64,000 bases of DNA from Psychrobacter sp. JB385 (lineage in GTDB: Bacteria; Pseudomonadota; Gammaproteobacteria; Pseudomonadales; Moraxellaceae), in assembly GCF_900163785.1 (NCBI RefSeq), contig NZ_FUKN01000010.1, positions 1 to 64,000 on the forward strand, written 5' to 3'. Shown one piece after another: positions 46,340-55,145 of the stretch. The position numbers and the translations under genes were made by a program. How positions within the stretch are numbered: position 1 is the first letter of the stretch; every line of letters starts with the position of its first letter. A model generated the notes under the pieces. The model searched no databases and had not been told where the DNA came from. It worked only from the letters and a program-made list of their open reading frames with translations.

Positions 46340-47509
46340 TTACACGGTCTCACTATAAGTGTTATTTGCATAATCTAACGATGGCGTTGTTAGCATGGCT
46401 GCGGCCTGCTTGGCATAATGATAGACTTTGTCGTTATCAACTTCGATGCCCAGACCTGCACCTGTAGGGACATTTAGGCCAAAGTCTTGATAATCTAATG
46501 GCTGCGCTAAAATATCTTCAGTCAATAAGAGCGGACCGAACAGCTCTGTATCGAACCTTAAGCTTGGATATGTTGAGAACACATGGGCTGATGCCGCTGT
46601 GCCAATAGGGCCCTCTAACATCGTACCGCCATACAGCTCCACGCCTGCCAAATGTGCCATTTGTCCAATCAGGCAGGCTGCTTTTAGGCCACCTGCCTGA
46701 TTGATTTTTACCGCAAAAACATCTGCACAGTGGTCGGCTGCTAATTGAAAAGCATTTTGTGGGTCTTGAACCACTTCATCTGCCATAATCGGTACATCAA
46801 AGTGCTCCGTTAAGCGCTTCAGTGCTGATTTATTACGCATCGATATGGGTTGCTCGATAAGATCAACGCCGCCATTTTGTAGTAGACTGATACCTTTCAT
46901 TGCTTCAAGTTCTGTCCAAGCCTGATTGACATCGACCGTGATGCGGCAGTTGGGTAACGCTTGCTTGATTGCCAATACATGCGCCACGTCGTCAAGTATA
47001 GGACGGCTGCCAATTTTTAATTTAAAAATGCGGTGCCTGTTTTGTGCAACCATTTGCTTGGCTTCATTGATATCGGTCGCGGTATTACCGCTGGCAAGTG
47101 TCCATGCAACTTCGATACGATCACGGACACGACCACCGATTAGCTCACTAACAGGCAGGTTCAGACGTTTGCCTTCAATATCGAGTAACGCGGTTTCAAT
47201 CGCACATTTCGCAAAACGGTTGCCATTGATATGAACATTTAGCAGTTGCAAGGCTTTTGCTACGTTGGCAGGCTGCTCTTTCAGTAATAACGGGGTAAGG
47301 TAGGTATCGATATTGGTTTTGATGCTGTGAGGACTTTCGTCAGCGTAGCTTAGACCACCAATCGTTGTCGCTTCGCCCCAGCCTTCATAGCCATCTTCTG
47401 TTTGGATGTGTACGAGTACGAGTACTTGTTCGTTCATGACGGTACAAGCAAGCTTGTGTGCTCGGATAGTAGGTATTGGTACCAGCAGGGTATTAATTGA
47501 ACGAATCAT
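46340..47509 (-). CDS. catB: Muconate cycloisomerase
   Basis: 389 residues of the enolase superfamily: K163-x-K165 (F-K-L-K-I-G), metal Asp in D193-V-N-Q-A-W, and later metal-binding acids in E-Q-P and A-D-E-V. It converts cis,cis-muconate to muconolactone. It is divergent from the regulator at 47723, with an ATAC-N7-GTAT operator between, and begins a long run of minus-strand catabolic genes. Confidence 0.95.
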   Translation of the reverse strand: MIRSINTLLVPIPTIRAHKLACTVMNEQVLVLVHIQTEDGYEGWGEATTIGGLSYADESPHSIKTNIDTYLTPLLLKEQPANVAKALQLLNVHINGNRFAKCAIETALLDIEGKRLNLPVSELIGGRVRDRIEVAWTLASGNTATDINEAKQMVAQNRHRIFKLKIGSRPILDDVAHVLAIKQALPNCRITVDVNQAWTELEAMKGISLLQNGGVDLIEQPISMRNKSALKRLTEHFDVPIMADEVVQDPQNAFQLAADHCADVFAVKINQAGGLKAACLIGQMAHLAGVELYGGTMLEGPIGTAASAHVFSTYPSLRFDTELFGPLLLTEDILAQPLDYQDFGLNVPTGAGLGIEVDNDKVYHYAKQAAAMLTTPSLDYANNTYSETV

Positions 47510-47605
47510 GACAGTCCCTAATTGATGAATGGTGCTTCCATATGCTTAATAAGAACTATAAATGTTAGATATCAGCATGTCTAAGACCTATTTAGTTTAA
47601 TACTG

Positions 47606-47620
47606 ATACCTTTTAGGTAT
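47606..47620. promoter_or_regulatory. BenM/CatM operator between catB and its regulator
   Basis: ATAC-CTTTTAG-GTAT exactly fits ATAC-N7-GTAT, known for BenM and CatM of Acinetobacter. A weaker half-site ATTC starts 21 bases further on, at 47627. The site is 96 bases before catB and 103 before the regulator. Confidence 0.8.
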
Positions 47621-47722
47621 TTTGATATTCATCTTGCCTCATGTTATGTTCTTTAGGTATGAAGACCATTATGTCTAATCTTACTCAACTGACATTGTTA
47701 TCTATATCAAGGAAGAAATAAG

Positions 47723-48640
47723 ATGGAATTGAGGCATTTACGCTACTTTGTGGCAGTTGCAGAAGAAAAAAGCTTCAATAAAGCGGCAACCCGTCTGTAT
47801 ATTTCACAGCCGCCACTTAGTAGACAGATTAAACAGCTAGAGGATGAGGTGGGTGTGACGCTCATTGATCGAGAAAATCGTCCACTTAAGCTGACTGAAG
47901 CAGGCGAGTTTTTTTATGATCATGCTATTGAGATCTTAAAAAAGTCAGATGATCTGCGTGCAATGACTATTCGTAAAGGCAATTTTGATAATACGCTGTC
48001 TATCGGCTTTGTCTCATCGATTCTATACGGTCTCTTGCCAAAGGTTATTGCTCATTTTCGCGAGGCATATCCAAATATAGAGATTAAACTCTATGAGCTG
48101 AACTCTTGGCAGCAAACACAAGGATTGATAGACGGAAAAATAGATGTTGGGTTCGGCAGATTGTTATTTGAGGACGCTTCTATCAGGCGAATGGTACTTC
48201 GAGAGGAGAGCTTGGTCGTTGCGGTTCCTATTGGTCATCCTTTAGCAAAAGAAGGTCGCACCAGTCTCAGATTAATCGATCTGACCAACGAAAATCTATT
48301 GTTGTATCCAACCGCGCCGCGTCCCAGCTTTATAGATTACGTGCTGGAATTGTTTGAAGCACGCAAATTAAAAGCCAATTATTTTACAGAAGTGCGTGAG
48401 TTACATGTGGCATTGGGACTGGTGGCAGCAGGTGAGGGTTTGACCATTGTGCCAAAAACGCTTGAGCATTTGCGTAATCAAGAAGTGACTTATATCCCTT
48501 TTGAAGATGGACTGATCACCTCCCCAATTGTGATGAGTGTTAGGCATTTTGACAAATCGGAGCTGCTAAAAACATTACTAAACGTCACTTATCAAATCTA
48601 CGATGCAGAAGGTTTTGATTATAAAAAAGAACGTATCTGA
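47723..48640 (+). CDS. catM: LysR-type regulator of benzoate/catechol genes (BenM/CatM family)
   Basis: 305 residues. N-terminal winged HTH: M-E-L-R-H-L-R-Y-F-V-A-V-A-E-E-K-S-F, then Q-P-P-L-S-R-Q-I-K-Q-L-E. The effector domain resembles BenM/CatM/CatR, which respond to cis,cis-muconate (BenM also to benzoate). It is the only LysR gene in the cluster, so it may do the work of both BenM and CatM. The symbol is by position next to catB. Confidence 0.88.
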   Translation: MELRHLRYFVAVAEEKSFNKAATRLYISQPPLSRQIKQLEDEVGVTLIDRENRPLKLTEAGEFFYDHAIEILKKSDDLRAMTIRKGNFDNTLSIGFVSSILYGLLPKVIAHFREAYPNIEIKLYELNSWQQTQGLIDGKIDVGFGRLLFEDASIRRMVLREESLVVAVPIGHPLAKEGRTSLRLIDLTNENLLLYPTAPRPSFIDYVLELFEARKLKANYFTEVRELHVALGLVAAGEGLTIVPKTLEHLRNQEVTYIPFEDGLITSPIVMSVRHFDKSELLKTLLNVTYQIYDAEGFDYKKERI

Positions 48641-48690
48641 GGTATATAAAGTACAGCACATTAAGAATACTCAGTGAATATTTACCCAAT

Positions 48691-48730
48691 AAAAACCCCT
48701 GATAATTCAATGATTGTCAGGGGGTTTTTT
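48691..48730. terminator. Bidirectional terminator between catM and the IclR gene
   Basis: A long stem (CCCCTGATAAT with ATTGTCAGGGG, one extra G) with a six-base loop and A and T runs on the two sides lies between convergent stops at 48640 and 48783. Confidence 0.9.
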
Positions 48731-48782
48731 ATAATCGTTCAGAAGACAGTATGTTTTAAAATCAATTGGTATTTGAAGGCCA

Positions 48783-49580
48783 TTACCAGTTAGAACCAGG
48801 CTTATAAATTTTGCTGAGCGTATTGGCAGCATCAACAATGGCTGGGGTAATATGCTGCTCAAAATGCTCTAAGCTAAAAGCCTGTGCAGGAAAGCTTATA
48901 GATAGCGCATATACCATTTTATTGGAGGACAAATCCTTAATAGGAGCGGTACATGCAACCATGTCATTGTTGAACTTTTGCCAACTGGTTAAATGACTTT
49001 TGCCGCGCGCGCGCTTGACTGCCTGTAGCAATTCATCAAGGTTTTTAGGTGTGGCATCAGAATAAACTTTCCAGTCCGAAAAATCATCAAACCTTTTTTT
49101 AACTTCTTCATCCGACAAATCACTTAAGAGCATCTGCCCAATGACAGTGGCATAAGCGGGCCATCTTAGTCCAGGCAATATATTTGAAGTAAAACTACCT
49201 AAAGGTTGAATGTTTTGTAAATTGACGATCTCTGTGCCATCTAAAGTAAAGAGGTGTACGGCAGTTCCCGTATCATCTCTGAGTTGTTCCATGACCGCAT
49301 AAGCTTCTTGTTTGAATGAAATAGACGTAAGATAAGAGTGAGACAAATCAACCACTTTGATATCTAACATGTAGTTTTTATTATGGTCTTTTTTGATGTA
49401 ACCCATCTGCTCTAGAGTAAATAATAGTCTATATGCACTGGATTTATTAATACCTAACTGTGTTGCTATTTCTGATAATGACATCTCCACGATCTCATTC
49501 TTATTAAACAACTCCATCAACAAAAGCCCATTTTTTAGGCTGTTTACCATATATTTATCATCAGGTAATGATTCGGACAT
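48783..49580 (-). CDS. IclR-family regulator, probable local regulator of the 50186 operon
   Basis: 265 residues. Winged HTH at ~35-75 (M-S-L-S-E-I-A-T-Q-L-G-I-N-K-S-S-A-Y-R-L-L) and an IclR effector domain (G-L-R-W-P-A-Y-A-T-V-I-G-Q, V-A-C-T-A-P-I, Y-A-L-S-I-S-F-P). It is divergent from the following operon across 605 bases, the usual arrangement for a pathway-specific IclR protein. The ligand is unknown. Confidence 0.88.
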   Translation of the reverse strand: MSESLPDDKYMVNSLKNGLLLMELFNKNEIVEMSLSEIATQLGINKSSAYRLLFTLEQMGYIKKDHNKNYMLDIKVVDLSHSYLTSISFKQEAYAVMEQLRDDTGTAVHLFTLDGTEIVNLQNIQPLGSFTSNILPGLRWPAYATVIGQMLLSDLSDEEVKKRFDDFSDWKVYSDATPKNLDELLQAVKRARGKSHLTSWQKFNNDMVACTAPIKDLSSNKMVYALSISFPAQAFSLEHFEQHITPAIVDAANTLSKIYKPGSNW

Positions 49581-50185
49581 TATATCGATCTCAAAAATTG
49601 GTTAGAAATATTCTATCATACAAGGTAATTTATCGCGTAGTCCATAAGACTCGATAATAAATAGACAATGGTGAGCAGTTTATTGACCTATCCATTTTAT
49701 CTCAATCTCTATCCTTCCTGCCTCTACGCGTATCAATAATATTTTCTAACTAATTTTATAGATCAGTCATTCAAGTCATGCGGTTCATTAGTTTTAGTCA
49801 TGCGGCTACTGAGCTCTATCATCAATGTCATCTTTCTTATCTAAATCGTTCAAACCACGACTTCTGATTTTCTAATTTATAGGTCATAAAACGACTTTAT
49901 CCACCTCAGTTACATTGCTTCTTCCTACGTCATTTTGACAGTTTTTATCCTACAAAAATGACGCCTGTTATTCTAGCCTTGCATCAAATACCTATAAATA
50001 TTTTATAACTTAAAACTTTGTAAGCACAGATAATCGCAGATAAGTTGCTGATTATAAAAATTATTCTTTGAATCTTAGTTGCTTATAAGCCCTTTAATCT
50101 GTAGTTGACAAGTGCAGAAAGTCTACGCTATATTAAGTTTTACACATTAAACAGTGTTTCATATACAAAACTAAGGACGGTTTAC
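49581..50185. promoter_or_regulatory. 605-base divergent region IclR (-) / Rieske operon (+)
   Basis: No gene is seen. It is AT-rich. A good sigma-70 promoter for the operon lies at 50105-50134; a short inverted repeat AAACA-G-TGTTT is at 50149-50159, just after the likely start point. It could hold the IclR operator, though I cannot pick one site over others. Confidence 0.5.
50105..50134 (+). promoter_or_regulatory. Sigma-70 promoter of the Rieske/extradiol operon
   Basis: TTGACA (perfect -35) and TATATT (five of six bases of the -10) with an 18-base spacer. It lies 51 bases before the ATG of the first gene at 50186, giving a short leader. Confidence 0.7.
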
Positions 50186-50497
50186 ATGGACTGGTTACCC
50201 ATATGCGATTTATCAGATCTCAATGAAGATGAGCCTAAATCTGTAGAAGTCAACGGCAAGAAAATTGGGGTTTTTCAGATTGAAGAAGCTTACTTTGCGC
50301 TAGAAAATGTGTGTCCACACGCGTATGCCTTGTTGACGGACGGTTTTATCGAAGATGAGACAGTAGAGTGTCCTTTACATGAGGCTATTTTTGATATTAA
50401 AAGTGGCAAATTATTGAGTGGTCCTGCTGATCGAAACCTATGTACGTACGCTTTAAAAATCGAAGCGGACAAAATTTACATTCAAGACAAAGCTTAA
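50186..50497 (+). CDS. Rieske-type ferredoxin of the uncharacterised oxygenase
   Basis: 103 residues from ATG 50186, which follows AAGGACGG; the open frame runs further up to 50105 but without a ribosome site and across the promoter. Rieske ligands C43-P-H45 and C62-P-L-H65. It is the length of biphenyl/toluene-type ferredoxins and would pass electrons from the reductase at 53782 to the oxygenase at 50861. First gene of the operon. Confidence 0.9.
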   Translation: MDWLPICDLSDLNEDEPKSVEVNGKKIGVFQIEEAYFALENVCPHAYALLTDGFIEDETVECPLHEAIFDIKSGKLLSGPADRNLCTYALKIEADKIYIQDKA

Positions 50498-50532
50498 AAG
50501 ACTAAAGCAATGCACCAAAAAGGAGAAAGAGG

Positions 50533-50832
50533 ATGCAGCAATACAACGAAAGCTTGATCCGTTGGAAGCAACACAGTCCTAGCAAGGATGCGGGAATCAA
50601 CAATATTCAAATGCCAGGCCAGCCAACATTGATGGTTTGGCAAACCCGTGATCACGAGCCGACAGACTATGAATTGTCTTTAGCAAAAAATTTAATTGCT
50701 GCGTTTTCGTCTGGCGCTGAGACCGTGGAAGAAGTCGTCAGCGCTCTGAATGAGCAAGGCATGCTTCATGGAGATGGCAGCGCTTTTACCACTGAGTCAT
50801 TTGAACGAGAAATGGCACGGTTGGGATACTAA
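50533..50832 (+). CDS. Small recombinase-like HTH protein beside a Rieske oxygenase
   Basis: 99 residues; ATG 50533 with AAGGAGAAAGAGG upstream. N-terminal part Q-x-x-N-E-S-L-I-R-W and Q-P-T-L-M-V-W-Q-T-R; then two helices (D-Y-E-L-S-L-A-K-N-L-I-A-A-F, V-E-E-V-V-S-A-L-N-E-Q-G-M) and F-E-R-E-M-A-R-L-G-Y that look like a helix-turn-helix of the serine recombinase type. Similar small proteins are found beside Rieske oxygenase genes in some catabolic clusters (from memory, IacB-like). Whether it binds DNA or assists the oxygenase is not known. Confidence 0.6.
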   Translation: MQQYNESLIRWKQHSPSKDAGINNIQMPGQPTLMVWQTRDHEPTDYELSLAKNLIAAFSSGAETVEEVVSALNEQGMLHGDGSAFTTESFEREMARLGY

Positions 50833-50860
50833 AAAATCATCAAATAGGGAGTATAAGGCG

Positions 50861-51904
50861 ATGAGACAGTTTCAGTCATTAGAAGAGTATTTGTCATTAG
50901 GACTTAGAAATCGCTGGCACCCAGTGTTGTCTTCTTGGGAAATAGAAGCGAATCCAGTCGGTATCACGCGCTTGGGTGAGAATCTTGTGTTATGGAGAGA
51001 CGAAGCAGGCGAAGTCCATGCCCTCGAAGACAGATGTCCGCATCGCGGTGCCAGACTGTCTTTAGGTTGGAACTTAGGTAACAAGGTTGCTTGCTGGTAT
51101 CACGGGGTAGAAGTCGACAAAAAGGGTACAGTTGTTGATGTCCCGGCGGTTAATGACTGCCCAATGAAAGGTCAGACTTGCGTACGGAGCTATCCAGTCC
51201 AAGAGTCAAATGGTGCCGTCTTTGTTTGGTTTGGTTTAGAAGATGGTCAGACGCCAACGCCACTTGAGTTGCCAGAGCAGCTAGCAAGTGACGAGTGGAG
51301 CAGTTTTTTGTGCATGGCTGATTGGAAAGTCAATTATCAGTATGCCGTTGATAATGTCATGGATCCAATGCACGGCGCTTTTTTGCATGCGACGTCTCAT
51401 TCTATGTCAGAGGGCGATAAACAATCTGATATGGAGTTTAGAAAAACCAAAGATGGCTTTGTATTCGAAAAAACAGGTCAAAAAGGTGTGAACTTTGATT
51501 GGGTAGAATATGGCGATACGGGTAGTCCTTGGTTAAGACTGTCTATTCCTTATAAGAAAGATTTTGGTCCTGGCGGTGTGTTTTGGATTGTCGGTTTTGC
51601 CACACCGATTGATGAGCATCATACCCGTGTCTTCTTTTGGCGCTGCCGTGAAGTGCAAGGCTGGCAACGTGATACGTGGCGCTTTATGTACCGCACTTAT
51701 CTTGAAAAACTGCACTGGGACGTCTTAGAACAAGACAGAATTATTTTAGAAAATATGGCACCACAGGCTCAGGCTCATGAATTTTTGTATCAGCATGACG
51801 TGGGTCTTGCTCGTTTGAGAAGAATTTTTCAAAAAGAAGGCAAAAAGCAATTTAACCAGCTGCAAGCGTTAAAAGAGCCTAAAGAAGAGAAAGTCAACGC
51901 TTAA
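50861..51904 (+). CDS. Rieske oxygenase alpha subunit of unknown substrate
   Basis: 347 residues from ATG 50861 (AAGG just upstream; earlier in-frame starts lie inside the previous gene). Rieske ligands C59, H61, C78 and H81; the catalytic iron motif D164-x3-D168-x2-H171-x4-H176 is complete. The length and lack of a beta subunit fit alpha-only oxygenases (VanA, dicamba demethylase, phenoxybenzoate dioxygenase, carbazole dioxygenase). It therefore may dihydroxylate, demethylate or hydroxylate its substrate; the diol dehydrogenase-like and extradiol genes nearby favour dihydroxylation. Confidence 0.88.
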   Translation: MRQFQSLEEYLSLGLRNRWHPVLSSWEIEANPVGITRLGENLVLWRDEAGEVHALEDRCPHRGARLSLGWNLGNKVACWYHGVEVDKKGTVVDVPAVNDCPMKGQTCVRSYPVQESNGAVFVWFGLEDGQTPTPLELPEQLASDEWSSFLCMADWKVNYQYAVDNVMDPMHGAFLHATSHSMSEGDKQSDMEFRKTKDGFVFEKTGQKGVNFDWVEYGDTGSPWLRLSIPYKKDFGPGGVFWIVGFATPIDEHHTRVFFWRCREVQGWQRDTWRFMYRTYLEKLHWDVLEQDRIILENMAPQAQAHEFLYQHDVGLARLRRIFQKEGKKQFNQLQALKEPKEEKVNA

Positions 51905-51967
51905 CTGGAATGCTTCTTAAAGGTGACATACAAGCAAAATACAAATTGAAAGGGAGTTCCAGCACTA

Positions 51968-52726
51968 ATGAACAATTTACTACTCAATAAGAGAATTGTT
52001 GTATCAGGCGCAGCTCGTGGGTTGGGTCTGTCTTTTGCCACTGCTTGTGCCAAGCAAGGCGCAGACGTGGTCATGTTGGATATCTTAGCAGATGAAGTTC
52101 ATAGCCAAGCCAACTTGTTAAAAGAGCAGGGGCTAAAGGCAACTGCTTGGCAGATAGATTTGGCAGATGCATCCAACATCAAATCGACAATTGATAACGT
52201 GATTGCTCATAGTGCTCAAATTGATGGCCTTATCAACTGTGGGGCTTTAGCAACTGGGGTTGGCGGCAAAAACATGATGGATTATGACGAAGATCTTTGG
52301 GATCGCGTAATGCAGATTAATGTCAAAGGTACGTGGCTATTGAGCAAAGCATTGGTTCCATATCTTAAAGCGTCTAGCGCTGGAAAAATCGTCAATATTG
52401 CCTCTGATACCGCGCTTTGGGGTGCACCAAACTTGATGGCTTATACCGCAAGTAAAGGTGCCATCATCTCTATGACTCGCTCCATGGCGCGTGAGCTTGG
52501 TGAAGACAACATCTGTGTTAATTGTATTTTGCCAGGTCTTACCATCGTTGAAGCAACCGCTTATGTACCACAGCAGCGCCACGACCATTATGTCAATGGT
52601 CGCGCGCTCAACAGAAAGCAATATCCAGAAGACATAGATGGTACAGCAGTATATCTCTTGTCCAATTTGGCGTCATTTGTTACAGGTCAAAATATTCCAG
52701 TAAATGGTGGCTTTGTATTTAACTGA
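51968..52726 (+). CDS. SDR, possible cis-diol dehydrogenase
   Basis: 252 residues. Cofactor loop S-G-A-A-R-G-L-G (13-20), N-C-G-A at 90-93 instead of N-N-A-G, and catalytic Y159-x3-K163. It follows the oxygenase by 63 bases with an AAAGGGAG ribosome site. By position it would oxidise the cis-diol to a catechol, but SDRs have many roles. Confidence 0.8.
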   Translation: MNNLLLNKRIVVSGAARGLGLSFATACAKQGADVVMLDILADEVHSQANLLKEQGLKATAWQIDLADASNIKSTIDNVIAHSAQIDGLINCGALATGVGGKNMMDYDEDLWDRVMQINVKGTWLLSKALVPYLKASSAGKIVNIASDTALWGAPNLMAYTASKGAIISMTRSMARELGEDNICVNCILPGLTIVEATAYVPQQRHDHYVNGRALNRKQYPEDIDGTAVYLLSNLASFVTGQNIPVNGGFVFN

Positions 52727-52789
52727 TGGTATTTAAATAGCAAGCTTGTGTCACAGCGAGTGACCTAAGCACTCCAATAAGGATCTCAC

Positions 52790-53722
52790 ATGATAAACGG
52801 AATTAAAACCTTAAAATTCGGTGTTGAAGACCGAGAGAAATGCCAAAACTTTGCTACTGACTTTGGATTAGAAGAAGTCAGCTCAGATATAGAAGGCACG
52901 ACAAAATTTAGCATGGACAACGGTAGTGCCATTTATGTCTACGACAAAGATGACACCAGATTGCCGCCTGCTTTTGAAGACGGCTCGACGCTAAGAGAAG
53001 TGACTTGGGCTGTTGATGATCAAGAGAGTTTTGACACGCTAAAGGATCGCTTACAAGGTGTCGATGGTTATAAAGTAGATACAGATATTTTGTATTGCCG
53101 TGATCCAAATGGGCTGACGTTGTCTTTTGAAATCAGTGTCATGCAAACCAGTCTCGATCAAGCAAGCGCGGGCATCAATCAGTATGGTTCTATTAATAGA
53201 ATCAATGAAGCCAGTCCAGTCTACGAAAAAGCCGCCCCATTGGGAATTGGTCATGTCGTGCTCTTCAGCCCAAATCTTGTAGCGGCACAAACATTTTACG
53301 AAGATAAATTAGGCTTTTATCTATCAGATGCCTATAACAATCGAGGGGCGTTTTTGCGCTGCTCCGCGGAAGGCTGGCACCACAATCTGTTTTTATTAAA
53401 ACTGCCTCATAAGGATACGCCTGGACTAAATCATGTGGCCTTTATTGTCAGAGACATACATGAGGTCATTGGCGGCGGTCTGCACATGAACCGAAAAAAA
53501 TGGGATTCGTTTATTGGGCCTGGTCGCCATCCTGTGTCCTCTGCGTACTTTTGGTATGTGCATTCACCATTTGGCGGGGCATTTGAATACTACACCAACG
53601 ACGATTACTTAACGCCTGAATGGCAAGCTCGTCATTATGATTATTCACTTGATTTGTTTACAGAGTGGGCAGTCGAGGGCGGTATTGATGATACCACGAG
53701 ACGGCAAATCAACAACATGTGA
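52790..53722 (+). CDS. Extradiol-type ring-cleavage dioxygenase (VOC/type I)
   Basis: 310 residues with two VOC modules. The C-terminal module has the 2-His-1-Glu iron site: H155 (G-I-G-H-V), H215 (L-N-H-V-A-F) and E266 (F-E-Y-Y). This matches BphC-like catechol 2,3-dioxygenases in length and layout. It would cleave a substituted catechol next to the diol (meta cleavage). ATG 52790 follows AAGGATC. No muconic semialdehyde pathway genes of the xyl type are present, so the later steps differ. Confidence 0.87.
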   Translation: MINGIKTLKFGVEDREKCQNFATDFGLEEVSSDIEGTTKFSMDNGSAIYVYDKDDTRLPPAFEDGSTLREVTWAVDDQESFDTLKDRLQGVDGYKVDTDILYCRDPNGLTLSFEISVMQTSLDQASAGINQYGSINRINEASPVYEKAAPLGIGHVVLFSPNLVAAQTFYEDKLGFYLSDAYNNRGAFLRCSAEGWHHNLFLLKLPHKDTPGLNHVAFIVRDIHEVIGGGLHMNRKKWDSFIGPGRHPVSSAYFWYVHSPFGGAFEYYTNDDYLTPEWQARHYDYSLDLFTEWAVEGGIDDTTRRQINNM

Positions 53723-53781
53723 ATGACCAAAGTTGGATGAGTTATATAGAAAGAGATGGCACACAAATAAGGAGGTTTACC

Positions 53782-55008
53782 ATGAATCAGATAGTCGTAA
53801 TTGGTGCAGGTCAGGCCGCAATATGGGCGGCAAAAACCCTAAGATCCGAAGGTTATACAGGTCGCATCACGATTGTGGGTGACGAAGATCATGCCTTTTA
53901 CGAACGTCCTCCTTTATCCAAACAGGTGCTATTGGGCGAAGCCACTCATGAGTCGTTACAGATATTTAAGAATGAGGTTGTTGCTGAGCTTAATATCGAG
54001 CTATTGAAGCCAGTCAAAGTAACTCGTATTGATCGTCAGAATAAGACGGTCTATACCAACACTAATCAAGCAATTGCTTACGATAAATTATTGATTGCCA
54101 CTGGCAGTAAGGCAAAAATCCCTGTCGAACAATGGGCGTCTTACGACAACGTGGTTAGCCTACGCAGTATTAAAGACAGTCTGCATATTGGTGACAAGCT
54201 CAATCAGGTAAATAAAGTTGGCATCATCGGTGGTGGCTGGATTGGTTTAGAAGTTGCCGCTTCTCTATCCAAAAGAAACATCGACGTGACGCTCTATGAA
54301 ATGAATGACCGATTGTGTGCCAGAAGCGTGAGTCAAGAGGTGTCAGATTATCTATTAAAACTTCATGAGCAGCATGGCATCCATATCAGACTGTCTTGTA
54401 AACACCTTGACTTGGATCAATCAGATGAGGATCAAAGCGTCACCATTCATGTTGATAGTAGCAATGACAACGATACTGCTGTCTATGACTTGGTGTTTTT
54501 GGGTACAGGGGCGCACATTAATAAAGAGATTGCGGAAGTATCAGGATTAGAAACAAGCGATGGCATTGTTGTCAATGAATACTGCCAAACCAGTGATCCT
54601 GATGTTTATGCGGCAGGCGACGTGGCGATTCATCCGAGTTTGGGATTCTGTATTCAATCTTGGTCAAATGCTCAACATCAAGGCGTCGTTGCCGCTCAGT
54701 CCATGCTTTCTCAGCAAGTGCCTTATGAAGAGATACCATGGTTATGGTCGGACCAATACGATAAAAACATTCAAATATTAGGCTCGCCTATCGATATCGA
54801 CCACTGTCAATTGGTGGTTAGAGCAGACGAAGATGGGGATCATTGCTTTTTTTATCTCGATAATGAGAAAAAACTGCGTTACCTAGTCGCCGTCAACAAC
54901 AACAAAATTGTCAAAATAGCCAAAAGGTGGATAAAAGCAGAATGGCCACTTGATCCAGAGGTATTAAAAGATCAGTCATTCAATCTTATGAAGATCAAAC
55001 CCAAATAG
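53782..55008 (+). CDS. Ferredoxin reductase of the oxygenase system
   Basis: 408 residues from ATG 53782, which has a full AAGGAGG site six bases upstream; an in-frame start at 53719 overlaps the previous gene but lacks this. FAD motif G-A-G-Q-A-A at the N-terminus, NAD motif G-G-G-W-I-G-L-E (~residue 152) and A-A-G-D-V-A late in the chain. Length and motifs fit BphA4/ThcD-type reductases. With the ferredoxin and oxygenase it makes a three-component Rieske system. Confidence 0.92.
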   Translation: MNQIVVIGAGQAAIWAAKTLRSEGYTGRITIVGDEDHAFYERPPLSKQVLLGEATHESLQIFKNEVVAELNIELLKPVKVTRIDRQNKTVYTNTNQAIAYDKLLIATGSKAKIPVEQWASYDNVVSLRSIKDSLHIGDKLNQVNKVGIIGGGWIGLEVAASLSKRNIDVTLYEMNDRLCARSVSQEVSDYLLKLHEQHGIHIRLSCKHLDLDQSDEDQSVTIHVDSSNDNDTAVYDLVFLGTGAHINKEIAEVSGLETSDGIVVNEYCQTSDPDVYAAGDVAIHPSLGFCIQSWSNAQHQGVVAAQSMLSQQVPYEEIPWLWSDQYDKNIQILGSPIDIDHCQLVVRADEDGDHCFFYLDNEKKLRYLVAVNNNKIVKIAKRWIKAEWPLDPEVLKDQSFNLMKIKPK

Positions 55009-55015
55009 CTAATCA

Positions 55016-55053
55016 CAAAAAATAGAACCTGAGACATGCAGTGCTATTTTTTG
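55016..55053 (+). terminator. AT-rich hairpin between reductase and MFS genes
   Basis: CAAAAAATAG / CTATTTTTTG stem of 10 bp around an 18-base loop. AT-rich with no G-C core, so it is a weak terminator or processing site at most; the genes after it may be expressed less. Confidence 0.35.
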
Positions 55054-55145
55054 AATAGGAAAGACGCTTCTACTAGACGATTTGAATGTCATTTAATCAT
55101 TGATTGAATCATCAAATCTTAAGTTAATTCTCAAGGATGATAGAA

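Noticed and set aside
31393..48640. The ben/cat genes as a new pathway
   Set aside because: Each gene matches a step of the known benzoate/beta-ketoadipate route; only gene order and control sites are of interest.
53719..53781. Upstream extension of the ferredoxin reductase overlapping the VOC gene stop
   Set aside because: The perfect AAGGAGG site six bases before ATG 53782 and the FAD motif directly after it fix the start there.
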